Source of the DNA: an uncultured Eubacteriales bacterium
Lineage (GTDB): Bacteria; Bacillota; Clostridia; Oscillospirales; Acutalibacteraceae
Assembly (NCBI GenBank): GCA_900315195.1
Contig: OMYD01000019.1
Location: 1-41,526, forward strand
Length of the DNA stretch: 41,526 bases
Direction: 5' to 3'
Shown: one piece after another, positions 7,153 through 16,691 of the stretch
Layout: each line of letters opens with the position of its first letter
How positions within the stretch are numbered: position 1 is the stretch's first letter
Translations under genes and position numbers: made by a program
The notes under the pieces: model-generated
Told to the model about the DNA's origin: nothing
The model's database searches: none
What the model saw: the letters and a program-made list of their open reading frames with translations, nothing else

Positions 7153-8301
7153 ATGACAAAGAATATTTCCATCTTGGGCTCTACAGGCTCCATCGGTACC
7201 CAGACGCTCGATGTAGTCGATAAGCTGGGTTTAAAGGTTTCGGCGCTCTCGGCGGCGAGGAATATAACTTTACTTGAACAGCAGGTGCGAAAATATAAAC
7301 CCGCACTTGCTGTGGTTTACGATGAGCAAAAAGCTCGCGAGCTTAAGGTTGCCTTGGCGGATACCGAAACCCGCGTGCTCAGCGGAATGGACGGTTTGGT
7401 TGAGGCGGCTGTGTTTCCCGAGGCCGACTTGGTGCTCAATTCGGTGGTTGGCATGGTTGGCTTGCAGCCTACTATCGCTGCCGCAAACGCAAAAAAAGAC
7501 ATAGCTCTTGCCAACAAGGAAACTCTTGTAGCGGGCGGAGATTTGATGACCGACGCCGTAAAGGATAACGGCGTAAAGCTGCTGCCCGTTGACAGCGAGC
7601 ACTCCGCTATTTTTCAGTGCCTTCAGGGTATGCCCGACAAAAAGGTGCTGAAAAAGCTTATTCTAACCGCGTCGGGCGGCCCTTTCTTCGGCAAAAAGAC
7701 CGATGAGCTGCGCGACGTTACGGTTGAGCAGGCTCTTAATCATCCTAACTGGAGCATGGGCGCGAAAATTACAATCGACTCGGCTTCAATGATGAACAAG
7801 GGCTTGGAAATAATAGAAGCGGGCAGGCTTTTCGGCGTCAGCGGCGACGATATCGACGTTGTTGTGCACCGTGAAAGCATTATTCACTCGCTGGTTGAGT
7901 TCACCGATAATTCGGTACTCGCGCAGCTGGGCGTGCCCGATATGCGCATTCCCATTCAATACGCTATTACATATCCTATGCGCTATGAAAGTCCGGTTCA
8001 GGAGCTTAATCTTGCACAAATCGGTAATCTGAGCTTTTTTGAGCCTGATTATGATACATTTGAATGCCTTCGCGCGTGCAAAAAGGCGTTTGATATGGGC
8101 GGCGCGGCAACTGCTATTGCCAACGGCGCCAACGAGGAGGCAAACGCGCTGTTCCGTCAGGGTAAGATTAAATTCCTTGATATCGGCAGGCTTGTTATGG
8201 GCGCTGTGGACAGCATTCAAAACTTTACGCCGACCTGCGTTAGGGACATCCTTGATGTTGACAAGCAGGCGCGCAGTTATGTAAGAGACAGGGTAAAATA
8301 A
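7153..8301 (+). CDS. dxr: 1-deoxy-D-xylulose-5-phosphate reductoisomerase
   Basis: A 382-residue NADPH-dependent enzyme that converts DXP to MEP, the first committed step of the non-mevalonate isoprenoid route. The N-terminal dinucleotide-binding motif is LGSTGSIGTQTLDVV. Later blocks are ANKETLVAGG, LPVDSEHSAIFQCLQG, TASGGPFF, HPNWSMGAKITIDSASMMNKGLE and YPMRYESP. Length and motif order match Dxr. It starts two bases after cdsA and has only a weak ribosome site, so it may depend on coupling. Together with ispG downstream it indicates that the cell makes isoprenoids by the MEP pathway. Confidence 0.96.
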   Translation: MTKNISILGSTGSIGTQTLDVVDKLGLKVSALSAARNITLLEQQVRKYKPALAVVYDEQKARELKVALADTETRVLSGMDGLVEAAVFPEADLVLNSVVGMVGLQPTIAAANAKKDIALANKETLVAGGDLMTDAVKDNGVKLLPVDSEHSAIFQCLQGMPDKKVLKKLILTASGGPFFGKKTDELRDVTVEQALNHPNWSMGAKITIDSASMMNKGLEIIEAGRLFGVSGDDIDVVVHRESIIHSLVEFTDNSVLAQLGVPDMRIPIQYAITYPMRYESPVQELNLAQIGNLSFFEPDYDTFECLRACKKAFDMGGAATAIANGANEEANALFRQGKIKFLDIGRLVMGAVDSIQNFTPTCVRDILDVDKQARSYVRDRVK

Positions 8302-8343
8302 TATTTTATTTGCGGAATCTATTTTGGAGTTGATTCATTTTTC

Positions 8344-9732
8344 ATGCAGGTATTAACAACAATCGGACTTATTGTTATCGGAGTCCTCTTGTTCGAGTTC
8401 ATCATCTTTGCTCACGAGTTCGGACACTTTATCACCGCCAAGCGCTCGGGCGTTCAGGTAAACGAGTTCGCCCTGGGCATGGGTCCAAAGCTGATGAGCT
8501 TTAAAAAGGGTGAAACCAGATATTCGCTCAGGGCTTTCCCGATAGGCGGCTTCTGCGCTATGGAGGGCGAGGACCAAAGCAGCGATAATCCCCGCGCTTT
8601 TACTAACGCCAAAATCTGGAAGCGGATGATAATAATTGTAGCGGGCGCGGTTATGAACATTCTCGTCGGTTTTGTGCTGATGTTTGTGGTAACCGTAAAC
8701 CAGACGTCATTTTTGGATACTACGATTACAGGTTTTACGCCCGACTCATATACCGCTAACGCGGGGCTTCAGGCAGGGGATAAGATTGTTTCCGTAGGCG
8801 GATATTCCGTGGCGAACTCAAGGGATTTGTCGCTGGGAATTCAGCTTCTTCCGTGCGAGGAAGTAGATCCCGCGTCGCTTACCGTATACAAGCAGGACTG
8901 CTGTGTGTATGCCAGAAATTATATTTCAAAATTACTTGATGACAAGCTCATTGACAATAATACCGCAAATAATTTATACTACAATATTCTCGGCGAAGAG
9001 GCTAAGAAAATTAACGCCGCTAAGTCAAAGGACGAAGCATTTATACTTTACAAAGGCGTTATTGATAAGTTCTACACCGAAGCAAAAATAGAAAAGCCAA
9101 AGGATTTCGCTTATCCCGAAATTAAGGTTCAGGATAAGCGTGTGCGCTATGTCGGCGACGTAACCGTAGTCCGTGACGGTGAAAAGACAAAGCTTGAGGA
9201 CGTTCAGTTCTATACGGTAAAAACAGGCACCGGTTCTGACGACGACAAAACCGGCGTACAGATTGACTTCTATTTACAGCCTAAGGATAAAAACTTCGGC
9301 ACTGTTATGGAGGAAACCTTTACGGGTACGATCAGTCTGGCGAAAAGCGTATGGAAGTCGTTTGAAATGCTGATTCAGGGGCGTTTCCATCTGACTGACA
9401 TGTCGGGCCCCGTTGGTATTACAAAGGCCGTATCGGATGTAGCGTCTGTGGGCATGCAGTCAAGCTTCGGCGACGCGGTGCTCAATATCGTGTTCTTTAT
9501 GGCGCTTATCACGGTAAACCTCGGTATTGTAAATATGTTCCCGTTCCCGGCGCTTGACGGCGGACGCTTTGTGTTCCTGATAATCGAGGCAATAATCAGA
9601 CGCCCCTTACCGCGTAAGTTTGAATATATAGTAAACGGCATCGGTTTGGCGCTGCTGATACTATTCATAATTTTTATTTCAATAAACGATATTACTAAAC
9701 TGATTAACGGTACTTTCCCGTCAATCAGCTAG
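8344..9732 (+). CDS. rseP: Site-2 protease family zinc metalloprotease (RseP/RasP)
   Basis: A 462-residue intramembrane protease. The zinc motif HEFGH is at residues 24-28 in the first membrane segment, the second metal/active-site motif NMFPFPALDGGRF is near residue 397 in a late membrane segment, and a PDZ domain begins at about residue 130 (SYTANAGLQAGDKIVSVGG). The family cleaves membrane-bound regulators such as anti-sigma factors and leftover signal peptides. The protein is longer than a typical RasP (roughly 340-430 residues, from memory) because a charged, helix-rich insert of about 75-80 residues interrupts the PDZ region at about 182-260. Ribosome site GGAG is 14 bases from the ATG, somewhat far. 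It lies between dxr and ispG, as in other Firmicutes. Confidence 0.93.
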   Translation: MQVLTTIGLIVIGVLLFEFIIFAHEFGHFITAKRSGVQVNEFALGMGPKLMSFKKGETRYSLRAFPIGGFCAMEGEDQSSDNPRAFTNAKIWKRMIIIVAGAVMNILVGFVLMFVVTVNQTSFLDTTITGFTPDSYTANAGLQAGDKIVSVGGYSVANSRDLSLGIQLLPCEEVDPASLTVYKQDCCVYARNYISKLLDDKLIDNNTANNLYYNILGEEAKKINAAKSKDEAFILYKGVIDKFYTEAKIEKPKDFAYPEIKVQDKRVRYVGDVTVVRDGEKTKLEDVQFYTVKTGTGSDDDKTGVQIDFYLQPKDKNFGTVMEETFTGTISLAKSVWKSFEMLIQGRFHLTDMSGPVGITKAVSDVASVGMQSSFGDAVLNIVFFMALITVNLGIVNMFPFPALDGGRFVFLIIEAIIRRPLPRKFEYIVNGIGLALLILFIIFISINDITKLINGTFPSIS

Positions 9733-9749
9733 ATAGGGAGGAGAGCTTT

Positions 9750-10793
9750 ATGGGCAGTAAAATTCAGATAAAGGCAGGCAATATTCTCATTGGCGGCGGC
9801 GCTTGTGTGTCAATTCAGTCTATGCTGAACGTGCCTTCAACCGATATTGAGGGCAGTGTAGCGCAGGCAAAGCGGCTTGAAGAAGCAGGCTGTCAGATTA
9901 TCCGCGCGGCAATTCCCGACATGGACGCCGTAAAGCTTATTCCCGCTCTGAAAGAGGCTGTAAGCGTGCCGATCGTCGCGGACATCCACTTTAACTATAA
10001 GCTGGCTCTTGAGGCGTGCGCCGCGGGCGTTGATAAAATACGCATCAACCCCGGCAACATCGGCTCCGACGACAGGGTAAAGGCGGTTGCCAATGCCTGC
10101 AAAAGCCGCAATATTCCCATAAGAATCGGAGTAAACTCGGGCTCACTTGAAAAGGAGATTTTGGCTAAGTACGGTCATCCCACGCCGCAGGCTCTTTGCG
10201 ACAGCGCGCTTTATCACGCTTCGCTTCTTGAAAAATTTGATTTTTACGACATTGTGCTTTCGATGAAAAGCTCAACGGTGTCCACAATGGTTCAGGCGTA
10301 TGAAATCGCGGCTCAGAGCTGCGACTATCCGCTCCACCTCGGAGTTACCGAGGCGGGCACAGAACGAATGGGTATAATTAAATCCGCAGCGGGCTTAGGC
10401 GCGCTTCTGCTTCGCGGAATAGGCGACACAATCCGTGTTTCGCTTACCGCGGATCCCGTAATGGAAGTTTACGCCGCCAACGATATTTTAAAGGCTATCG
10501 ACCTGAAGCAGGGCGGAGTACAGTTTGTTTCATGCCCGACCTGCGGCAGAACCAGAATTGATTTGGTAAAAATAGCCGGTGAGGTAGAGGATAGACTGCG
10601 CGGCTGCGAGAAGAATATCAAGGTTGCCGTAATGGGCTGCGTGGTAAACGGCCCCGGAGAGGCAAAGGAAGCCGACATCGGAATCGCGGGCGGCGACGGC
10701 TGCGGTCTGGTATTTAAAAAAGGCGAAATTATTGCCAAGGTGCCCGAGGCTAAGCTTGTGGACGCGCTTATGGAAGAGATTGAAAAGCTGTAA
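9750..10793 (+). CDS. ispG: 4-hydroxy-3-methylbut-2-enyl diphosphate synthase
   Basis: A 347-residue IspG (GcpE), the iron-sulfur enzyme for the penultimate MEP-pathway step. It has SIQSMLNVPSTDIEGSVAQ near the N-terminus, PIVADIHFNYKLALEA and KIRINPGNIGSDD in the barrel domain. The 4Fe-4S ligands are in CPTCGRT and GCVVNGPGEA near the C-terminus. The N-terminal start is shorter than in some family members, which have a few residues of Arg-rich sequence first. The ATG at 9750 follows GGGAGGAG. With dxr two genes upstream it completes a small isoprenoid cluster. Confidence 0.95.
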   Translation: MGSKIQIKAGNILIGGGACVSIQSMLNVPSTDIEGSVAQAKRLEEAGCQIIRAAIPDMDAVKLIPALKEAVSVPIVADIHFNYKLALEACAAGVDKIRINPGNIGSDDRVKAVANACKSRNIPIRIGVNSGSLEKEILAKYGHPTPQALCDSALYHASLLEKFDFYDIVLSMKSSTVSTMVQAYEIAAQSCDYPLHLGVTEAGTERMGIIKSAAGLGALLLRGIGDTIRVSLTADPVMEVYAANDILKAIDLKQGGVQFVSCPTCGRTRIDLVKIAGEVEDRLRGCEKNIKVAVMGCVVNGPGEAKEADIGIAGGDGCGLVFKKGEIIAKVPEAKLVDALMEEIEKL

Positions 10794-10840
10794 TTAGGGA
10801 GGTTATTACTTGGGCGGCAATCTGCCGTCACGGGGATTAG

Positions 10841-13800
10841 ATGAAAACATTAAAAGAAGTATTCAGTTCCTTTCCCGAAAGCGGCGCTGTAGACAGCGGC
10901 GTAGCAAAGGGAATTGTCACAAAGGTTAATATATTGAACGAAGTGCGCGTTGTTACTATGTATGCTGACTTTTCAACGCTCATAGCCCGTGAAAAGTTTT
11001 TGGCGGCGGAAAAAGCGTATTCAAAAATGCTCGACGCTTCCGTATGCATTAAACCTCATTTTGGAGAAAAGCTTTTTTCGGCTGATTATTTTCCGCATTT
11101 GTATACGGCAGTAAAACGGGAAATGCCCAGCATTAACGGCACGCTTAACAACGCCGAGGTTCGCCTTGAGGGCGATACCCTCATTATCAACCTCAATAAC
11201 GGCGGCAAGGCTCTGCTTGACGCCAAGGGGTTTGATCAGTCGCTTTCACGCCTTATCGCGGAAGAGTTTGACCTAAACTTAAAAATTAAATATACGGGTA
11301 CCTTTGAGGTAAACGATTCAAGCGATGAATATAAGCAGGTTATAAAGAGCGCACAGACTCAGATAAAGCGAGAGCAGCTTCAGAAGGACGCCGACTTTTT
11401 CAAGGAAGATGAGGAAGTAACCGAGGCTGTACGTGAAAAGCAGGCTGAGGACGCTGTTACCGAGGTAGAGATCCGCGAGGGCAGCTTTGCGACTCCGCAG
11501 ATTCTGCGTTCCTCAGTTCGTCCTCTTTACGGAAGAAGCATCCGCGGTAAAATGTCGCCGATTAAGAACATAACTGACGGAATGAAGGGCGCGGTTGTCT
11601 GGGGCGATATTATTGAAAAGGAAAAGCGTATTACCAAAAACAGTAAAAACGCAATTATTACAATCGACATAACCGACTACACGGGCTCAGTCACAGTTAA
11701 GCTGTTTTGCGGCGTTAAGGAGTCCGAGGCTATAGATTCGCTTAAAGCGGGCAAAACCATTGTCGTTATGGGAAATATCGAGTACGATGAGTTCCTGAAG
11801 GAAGTTGTGCTCTCGGTGTTTTCAATCGGAACAGCGGAGAAAATCAAGGTTGTAGACAAAGCTGAGCAAAAGCGTGTTGAGCTGCATATGCATACAAATA
11901 TGTCGCAGATGGACGCGCTTACTCCCGCGGGCACGCTGGTTCAGCGCGCGTATGACTGGGGACATAAGGCGATAGCCATTACCGACCACGGTGTAGCTCA
12001 GGCGTTTCCCGACGCTATGAAGGCAGCTGAGAATATTAAATACAAGCTTGGCGGCGAGATTAAGGTCATATACGGCATTGAAGCCTATTTTATGGACGAT
12101 TTGGTTGAGTCTGTAGCGGGCGAGCAGGACGCCCCCCTTGAAGGTACATTTATCTGCTTCGATATCGAGACCACGGGACTTTCACCGCTGCGTGATAAAA
12201 TAACCGAAATAGGCGCGGTTAAGGTTGAAAACGGCGAGATCACCGATGTTTTTTCAACCTTCGCCAATCCAGAAATGCCGATTCCCGCCAAGATAACTCA
12301 GCTTACGGGAATTACCGACGATATGGTAAAGGACGCGCCGTCACAAAGCGAGGCGGTTTCCGCTTTTTTGGAATTCGCGGGAGACAATATTCTGGTGGCT
12401 CACAACGCCCCGTTTGACACCTCGTTTATCCGCAAGGCGTGCGAGAATATGCACGTCGATTATAACTATACATCAATTGATACGGTGGCGATAGCGAGAG
12501 CAATTTTGCCTGACATCAAGAACGTAAAGCTTGATACGGTAGCAAATTATCTCAGGCTCGGCAGCTTTAATCATCACCGCGCAACCGATGACGCCGAAAT
12601 TCTTGCTAAAATATTTATCTCCCTGTGCAACCGGCTCGGAGATGACTACAGCATTTTTTCCGTTAAGGATATCAATACAAAAATCGCCGGAGGCGACTTT
12701 AAAAAATTACCGACGTATCATCAAATAATTCTTGCAAAGAATAATGTTGGATTAAAGAATCTTTATAAGCTCATTTCAAAGAGCCATTTAGAGACCTTTT
12801 ATAAAAAACCAAGAATTGCGAAAAGCGAGCTGGTTAAGCACCGCGAGGGACTTATCATCGGTTCCGCCTGCTGCGAGGGGCAACTTTACAAAAGCATTCT
12901 GAAAGGCGCGCCGTGGGGCGAAATAAAGCAGATAGCGTCATTTTACGACTATCTGGAAATTCAGCCCTCGGGCAACAATGGATTTCTTATCCGCAACGGC
13001 ACGTTTAAAAGCGTTGACGAGCTGCGGCAGATCGACCGCACAATAATAAAACTCGGCAAGGAGCTGGGCAAGCCTGTATGCGCCACCTGCGACGTTCATT
13101 TTATGGATCCGACCGACAGCGAGTACCGTAAAATCCTTCAGGCTGCTCAGAAATTCAAGGACGCAGATAATCAGGCGCCTCTGTACCTGCGCACTACCGC
13201 CGAAATGCTCAAGGAGTTTGAGTGGCTTGGCAAGGAAAAGGCGTATGAGGTTGTTGTTACAAACACCAATAAAATCGCGGATATGTGCGAGGAAATAAGA
13301 CCGATTCCGATAGGCACCTTCCCGCCGTTCATTGAGGGAGCGCAGGAGCAGCTTATTTCGATTACCTGGGAGCGCGCCAAGAAAAAATACGGCGACCCGC
13401 TGCCTGAAATCGTAAAGGCAAGGCTTGACAAGGAGCTGAACTCAATCACGACCTACGGCTTCTCGGTGCTTTACATGACAGCTCAGAAGCTTGTTGCCGA
13501 CAGCGAGGCTCACGGTTATCTTGTAGGCTCGCGTGGTTCTGTAGGTTCGTCATTTGTGGCAACGATGTCGGGTATTTCAGAGGTTAATCCGCTCTGTCCG
13601 CATTATATCTGCCCCAAGTGCAAGCACAGCGAGTTTATCACCGACGGCAGCTACGGCTCGGGATTTGACCTGCCGCATAAAAACTGCCCCGAGTGCGGAA
13701 CGCTGATGGATCAGGACGGGCACGAAATTCCGTTTGAGACCTTCCTCGGCTTCAAGGGCGACAAGGTTCCCGATATCGACCTTAATTTCAGCGGTGAGTA

Positions 13801-15208
13801 CCAGTCGAAATCTCACCGCTATACCGAGCAGCTGTTCGGTAAAAACAACGTATTCAAGGCGGGAACAATCTCAACAGTGGCAGAAAAAACCGCTATCGGT
13901 TTCGCGAAAAAGTATGTCGACGAGCGCGCGATTCCCTGCAACAAAGCGGAAATCAAGCGCCTTGCAAAGGGCTGCACAGGCGTTAAGCGTACAACGGGTC
14001 AGCACCCCGGCGGAATGGTTGTTGTGCCGCGCACAAACGAGGTTTACGACTTCTGTCCCGTTCAGCACCCCGCAAACGACATGAAGTCGGATAACATCAC
14101 AACGCACTTCGACTTCCATTCAATTCACGATACAATCACCAAGCTTGATGAGCTCGGACACGATGTTCCGACCATATACCACTATCTTGAAATGTTTACG
14201 GGAATCCCCGTAATGAACGTTTCAATGAGCGACCCCGACGTAATATCGCTGTTTACGTCAACAAAAGCGCTTGGAGTAACGCCCGAGGAAATTGATTCTC
14301 AGACAGGCACGTTCAGTATTCCGGAATGCGGCACGGGATTTGTAAGAGGAATGCTTGTTGAGGCAAAGCCAAAGACATTTACCGACCTTTTGCAGATTTC
14401 GGGGCTTTCGCACGGAACCGACGTATGGCTCGGAAATGCCCAGGAGCTTATTCACAACGGCACCTGCACGATTTCTGAGGTTATAGGTACGCGTGACTCA
14501 ATCATGACCTACCTCATGCATAAGGGCCTTGAGGATTCAATGGCGTTTAAAATCATGGAGATAGTCCGTAAGGGCAACGCCACAAAGCTTCTGACCGAGG
14601 AGCATTTTAAGGCAATGCGCGAGCATAATGTGCCAGAGTGGTACATAGATTCATGCATGAAGATTAAATACATGTTCCCGAAGGCTCACGCCGCAGCGTA
14701 CATGATCGCGGCATTAAGGCTTGGCTGGTACAAGGTTCATAAGCCCACCGAGTACTACGCCGCTTACTTTACGGTGCGCAGTGAAAACCTCGACGGCGCT
14801 CTGCTGATGAAGGGTCACAGCGCGGTAAAAACACGCATGAATCAAATTAAACAAATGCAGGCGGCTCACGAATCCAGCGATAAGGACGACAAGGATTACG
14901 CTACGCTGCAGATTGTAAATGAGATGATGGCGCGCGGAATTGAGGTTCTGCCCGTAGACATCTATAAATCCGAGGCAAAGATGTTTGTCGTTGAGGACGG
15001 CAAAATAAGGCTTCCGTTCTCATCTTTGGCGGGCGTCGGAGACGCCGCTGCCGAGGCGCTTGCTGCCGAGGGTAAAAAAACCGATGAGTATCTTTCTATT
15101 GAGGATATTCAAATAAAAACCAAAGTAACAAAGGCGGTTATCGAAACGCTGCAAAGTGTGGGTGTGCTTAACGGAATTCCCGAAAGCTCGCAAATGTCTT
15201 TGTTCTAA
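10841..15208 (+). CDS. polC: DNA polymerase III alpha subunit, PolC type
   Basis: A 1455-residue Gram-positive-type replicase. Domains in order: an N-terminal region, an OB-fold (about 235-340), a PHP domain starting at KRVELHMHTNMSQMDALTP (about 345), an inserted DEDD 3'-5' proofreading exonuclease (FICFDIETTGLSPL at about 436, HNAPFDTSFI, HHRATDDAE), the rest of PHP, then the polymerase core with GSRGSVGSSFVATMSG (about 897), the zinc module CPKC...CPEC, the catalytic PDIDLNFS (about 976) and HPGGMVV. It ends QMSLF, a clamp-binding tail. An in-frame TAG directly before ATG 10841 fixes the start at or after this codon. A small out-of-frame ORF with a better ribosome site precedes it. Confidence 0.97.
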   Translation: MKTLKEVFSSFPESGAVDSGVAKGIVTKVNILNEVRVVTMYADFSTLIAREKFLAAEKAYSKMLDASVCIKPHFGEKLFSADYFPHLYTAVKREMPSINGTLNNAEVRLEGDTLIINLNNGGKALLDAKGFDQSLSRLIAEEFDLNLKIKYTGTFEVNDSSDEYKQVIKSAQTQIKREQLQKDADFFKEDEEVTEAVREKQAEDAVTEVEIREGSFATPQILRSSVRPLYGRSIRGKMSPIKNITDGMKGAVVWGDIIEKEKRITKNSKNAIITIDITDYTGSVTVKLFCGVKESEAIDSLKAGKTIVVMGNIEYDEFLKEVVLSVFSIGTAEKIKVVDKAEQKRVELHMHTNMSQMDALTPAGTLVQRAYDWGHKAIAITDHGVAQAFPDAMKAAENIKYKLGGEIKVIYGIEAYFMDDLVESVAGEQDAPLEGTFICFDIETTGLSPLRDKITEIGAVKVENGEITDVFSTFANPEMPIPAKITQLTGITDDMVKDAPSQSEAVSAFLEFAGDNILVAHNAPFDTSFIRKACENMHVDYNYTSIDTVAIARAILPDIKNVKLDTVANYLRLGSFNHHRATDDAEILAKIFISLCNRLGDDYSIFSVKDINTKIAGGDFKKLPTYHQIILAKNNVGLKNLYKLISKSHLETFYKKPRIAKSELVKHREGLIIGSACCEGQLYKSILKGAPWGEIKQIASFYDYLEIQPSGNNGFLIRNGTFKSVDELRQIDRTIIKLGKELGKPVCATCDVHFMDPTDSEYRKILQAAQKFKDADNQAPLYLRTTAEMLKEFEWLGKEKAYEVVVTNTNKIADMCEEIRPIPIGTFPPFIEGAQEQLISITWERAKKKYGDPLPEIVKARLDKELNSITTYGFSVLYMTAQKLVADSEAHGYLVGSRGSVGSSFVATMSGISEVNPLCPHYICPKCKHSEFITDGSYGSGFDLPHKNCPECGTLMDQDGHEIPFETFLGFKGDKVPDIDLNFSGEYQSKSHRYTEQLFGKNNVFKAGTISTVAEKTAIGFAKKYVDERAIPCNKAEIKRLAKGCTGVKRTTGQHPGGMVVVPRTNEVYDFCPVQHPANDMKSDNITTHFDFHSIHDTITKLDELGHDVPTIYHYLEMFTGIPVMNVSMSDPDVISLFTSTKALGVTPEEIDSQTGTFSIPECGTGFVRGMLVEAKPKTFTDLLQISGLSHGTDVWLGNAQELIHNGTCTISEVIGTRDSIMTYLMHKGLEDSMAFKIMEIVRKGNATKLLTEEHFKAMREHNVPEWYIDSCMKIKYMFPKAHAAAYMIAALRLGWYKVHKPTEYYAAYFTVRSENLDGALLMKGHSAVKTRMNQIKQMQAAHESSDKDDKDYATLQIVNEMMARGIEVLPVDIYKSEAKMFVVEDGKIRLPFSSLAGVGDAAAEALAAEGKKTDEYLSIEDIQIKTKVTKAVIETLQSVGVLNGIPESSQMSLF

Positions 15209-15221
15209 AGGAGTGACAAAG

Positions 15222-16577
15222 TTGAAAAAATCATTGTTAACAATGAAGAATGTGCTTATCGCGATAGCTTTCGCGGTATTCCTGATTTTCTTTTTTATTA
15301 ACATTACATGGTTCTGGGGATTGCTGGGTACTTTTTCAAATATTCTGACGCCATTCTTTATCGGCTTTCTAATTGCTTATATTCTCAACTTCCCGTATAA
15401 GTTTCTCTATACAAAAGCTTTCGGAAAAATGGGAACAAAGCATAAAATATTTGCAAAGCTGCGCAAGCCTCTGGCGCTTACGATCACTTACGTAGGCACT
15501 TTCGCTATTATCGCCGCGTTGATCGGACTTTTGATTCCTCAGATTATAAGCAATATGTCCAATCTGATTTCAAAGTTCCCGGGCTATATTTCCTCTGCGC
15601 AGGATACTTGGAACAATTGGGCAAAGAGCCTGTCGGAAATGGATTTGCCTTTTGCCAAAAACATTAACTTTGACAATATAGGCAATGATATTATCAAGTT
15701 CCTCACAGGAAGCCAGGATATTACAAAAACAGTGCTCGATTGGCTTCAGGGCTTTTTAGGCAGCTTTGCGTCCGGCCTTTACAACATGTTCATGGGCATT
15801 ATTATTTCGATTTACTTCCTTATTTATAAGGAGCAGCTCTGTCGTCAGGTAAAGCGCGTTGCGGTTGCGTTTATTCCGATTAAGTATCTGCCCAAAATTT
15901 ATGAAATCGTAGACATCACCGACACAAAGTGCGGCCGTTTTCTGGTGGGCGACATAATTGACTCGGCTCTTATCGGTTTAATTATGTTTGTTGTGCTTAC
16001 TGTTTTCGGCTTCCCGTACGCTTCGGTTATTGCCGTGTTTGTAGGTGTTTCCAACATTATTCCTTTCTTCGGTCCGTTTATCGGCGCTATCCCCAGCGCC
16101 CTGATTTTGCTGCTTGAAGACCCGTGGTACTGCTTCTGGTTTATTGTAATTCAATGTATTGTTCAGCAGCTTGACGGCAACGTATTAAAGCCGAAGATTG
16201 TCGGCAATCAGGTCGGTCTTTCAAGCTTTTGGGTTTTGTTCAGCGTTATTGTCGGAGGAGCGCTGTTTGGCATTATCGGATTTATTCTCGGAACTCCGAT
16301 TTTTGCGGTATTTTACTCTCTTCTTGCGAAAAAGTCACGTAATAAAATTGATGACAAGGGTAAAATCGCTCAGCAGGCATTGGATTTCCAGGTGCTTAAT
16401 TACACCAAAATCGCCGAGGAACAAAAGCGTATCAGAGCCGAAAAAGAGCAGGAGCAAAAGAAAAAGCTCAAAAAGTTTATGCACCTGGGTTCTGAAGATG
16501 ACGATGACGATAATAAAAAAGAAGAGGCAAAAGATCAGACCGAAAGCTTTAATGATACAATTCACAAAAACCAATAA
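15222..16577 (+). CDS. AI-2E family transporter (UPF0118-like membrane protein)
   Basis: A membrane protein of about 451 residues with two N-terminal hydrophobic segments, a long central soluble stretch, and at least four further membrane segments. Typical family sequences are IGFLIAYILNFPYKF, GVSNIIPFFGPFIGAIPS and VQQLDGNVLKPKIVGNQVGLSS. Family members have been linked to AI-2 or other small-molecule export and to Na+/H+ exchange; the substrate here is unknown. The C-terminal tail is highly charged, with a run of Asp and Lys/Glu. TTG 15222 is chosen because AAAGGAG ends eight bases before it; ATG 15243 would be too far from the site. Confidence 0.85.
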   Translation: MKKSLLTMKNVLIAIAFAVFLIFFFINITWFWGLLGTFSNILTPFFIGFLIAYILNFPYKFLYTKAFGKMGTKHKIFAKLRKPLALTITYVGTFAIIAALIGLLIPQIISNMSNLISKFPGYISSAQDTWNNWAKSLSEMDLPFAKNINFDNIGNDIIKFLTGSQDITKTVLDWLQGFLGSFASGLYNMFMGIIISIYFLIYKEQLCRQVKRVAVAFIPIKYLPKIYEIVDITDTKCGRFLVGDIIDSALIGLIMFVVLTVFGFPYASVIAVFVGVSNIIPFFGPFIGAIPSALILLLEDPWYCFWFIVIQCIVQQLDGNVLKPKIVGNQVGLSSFWVLFSVIVGGALFGIIGFILGTPIFAVFYSLLAKKSRNKIDDKGKIAQQALDFQVLNYTKIAEEQKRIRAEKEQEQKKKLKKFMHLGSEDDDDDNKKEEAKDQTESFNDTIHKNQ

Positions 16578-16586
16578 TTCCAGATG

Positions 16587-16615
16587 CCGCACAATTATGA
16601 AAAGTAATTGTGCGG
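16587..16615. repeat. Perfect inverted repeat upstream of the histidine operon promoter
   Basis: Arms CCGCACAATTA and TAATTGTGCGG (11 bp, perfect) around a seven-base loop. It could end the upstream transcript, but no T run follows. It stops seven bases before the -35 of the hisZ promoter, so an operator role is as likely. Confidence 0.6.
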
Positions 16616-16621
16616 TACTGC

Positions 16622-16650
16622 TTGACAGAATTAATTTATTGTGGTAGTAT
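16622..16650 (+). promoter_or_regulatory. Sigma-A promoter of the histidine operon
   Basis: A consensus TTGACA, a 17-base spacer and TAGTAT preceded by TGG (extended -10). The leader to hisZ is only about 35 bases, so there is no room for a T-box or a leader-peptide attenuator. Confidence 0.8.
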
Positions 16651-16691
16651 ATTAGCATGTTAGCAGACTAAAGTGTTTTAGAGAGGGTAAT

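Noticed and set aside
16622-16691. T-box or His leader peptide before hisZ
   Set aside because: The leader is only about 35 bases and has no His-codon run, terminator/antiterminator pair or T-box sequence.
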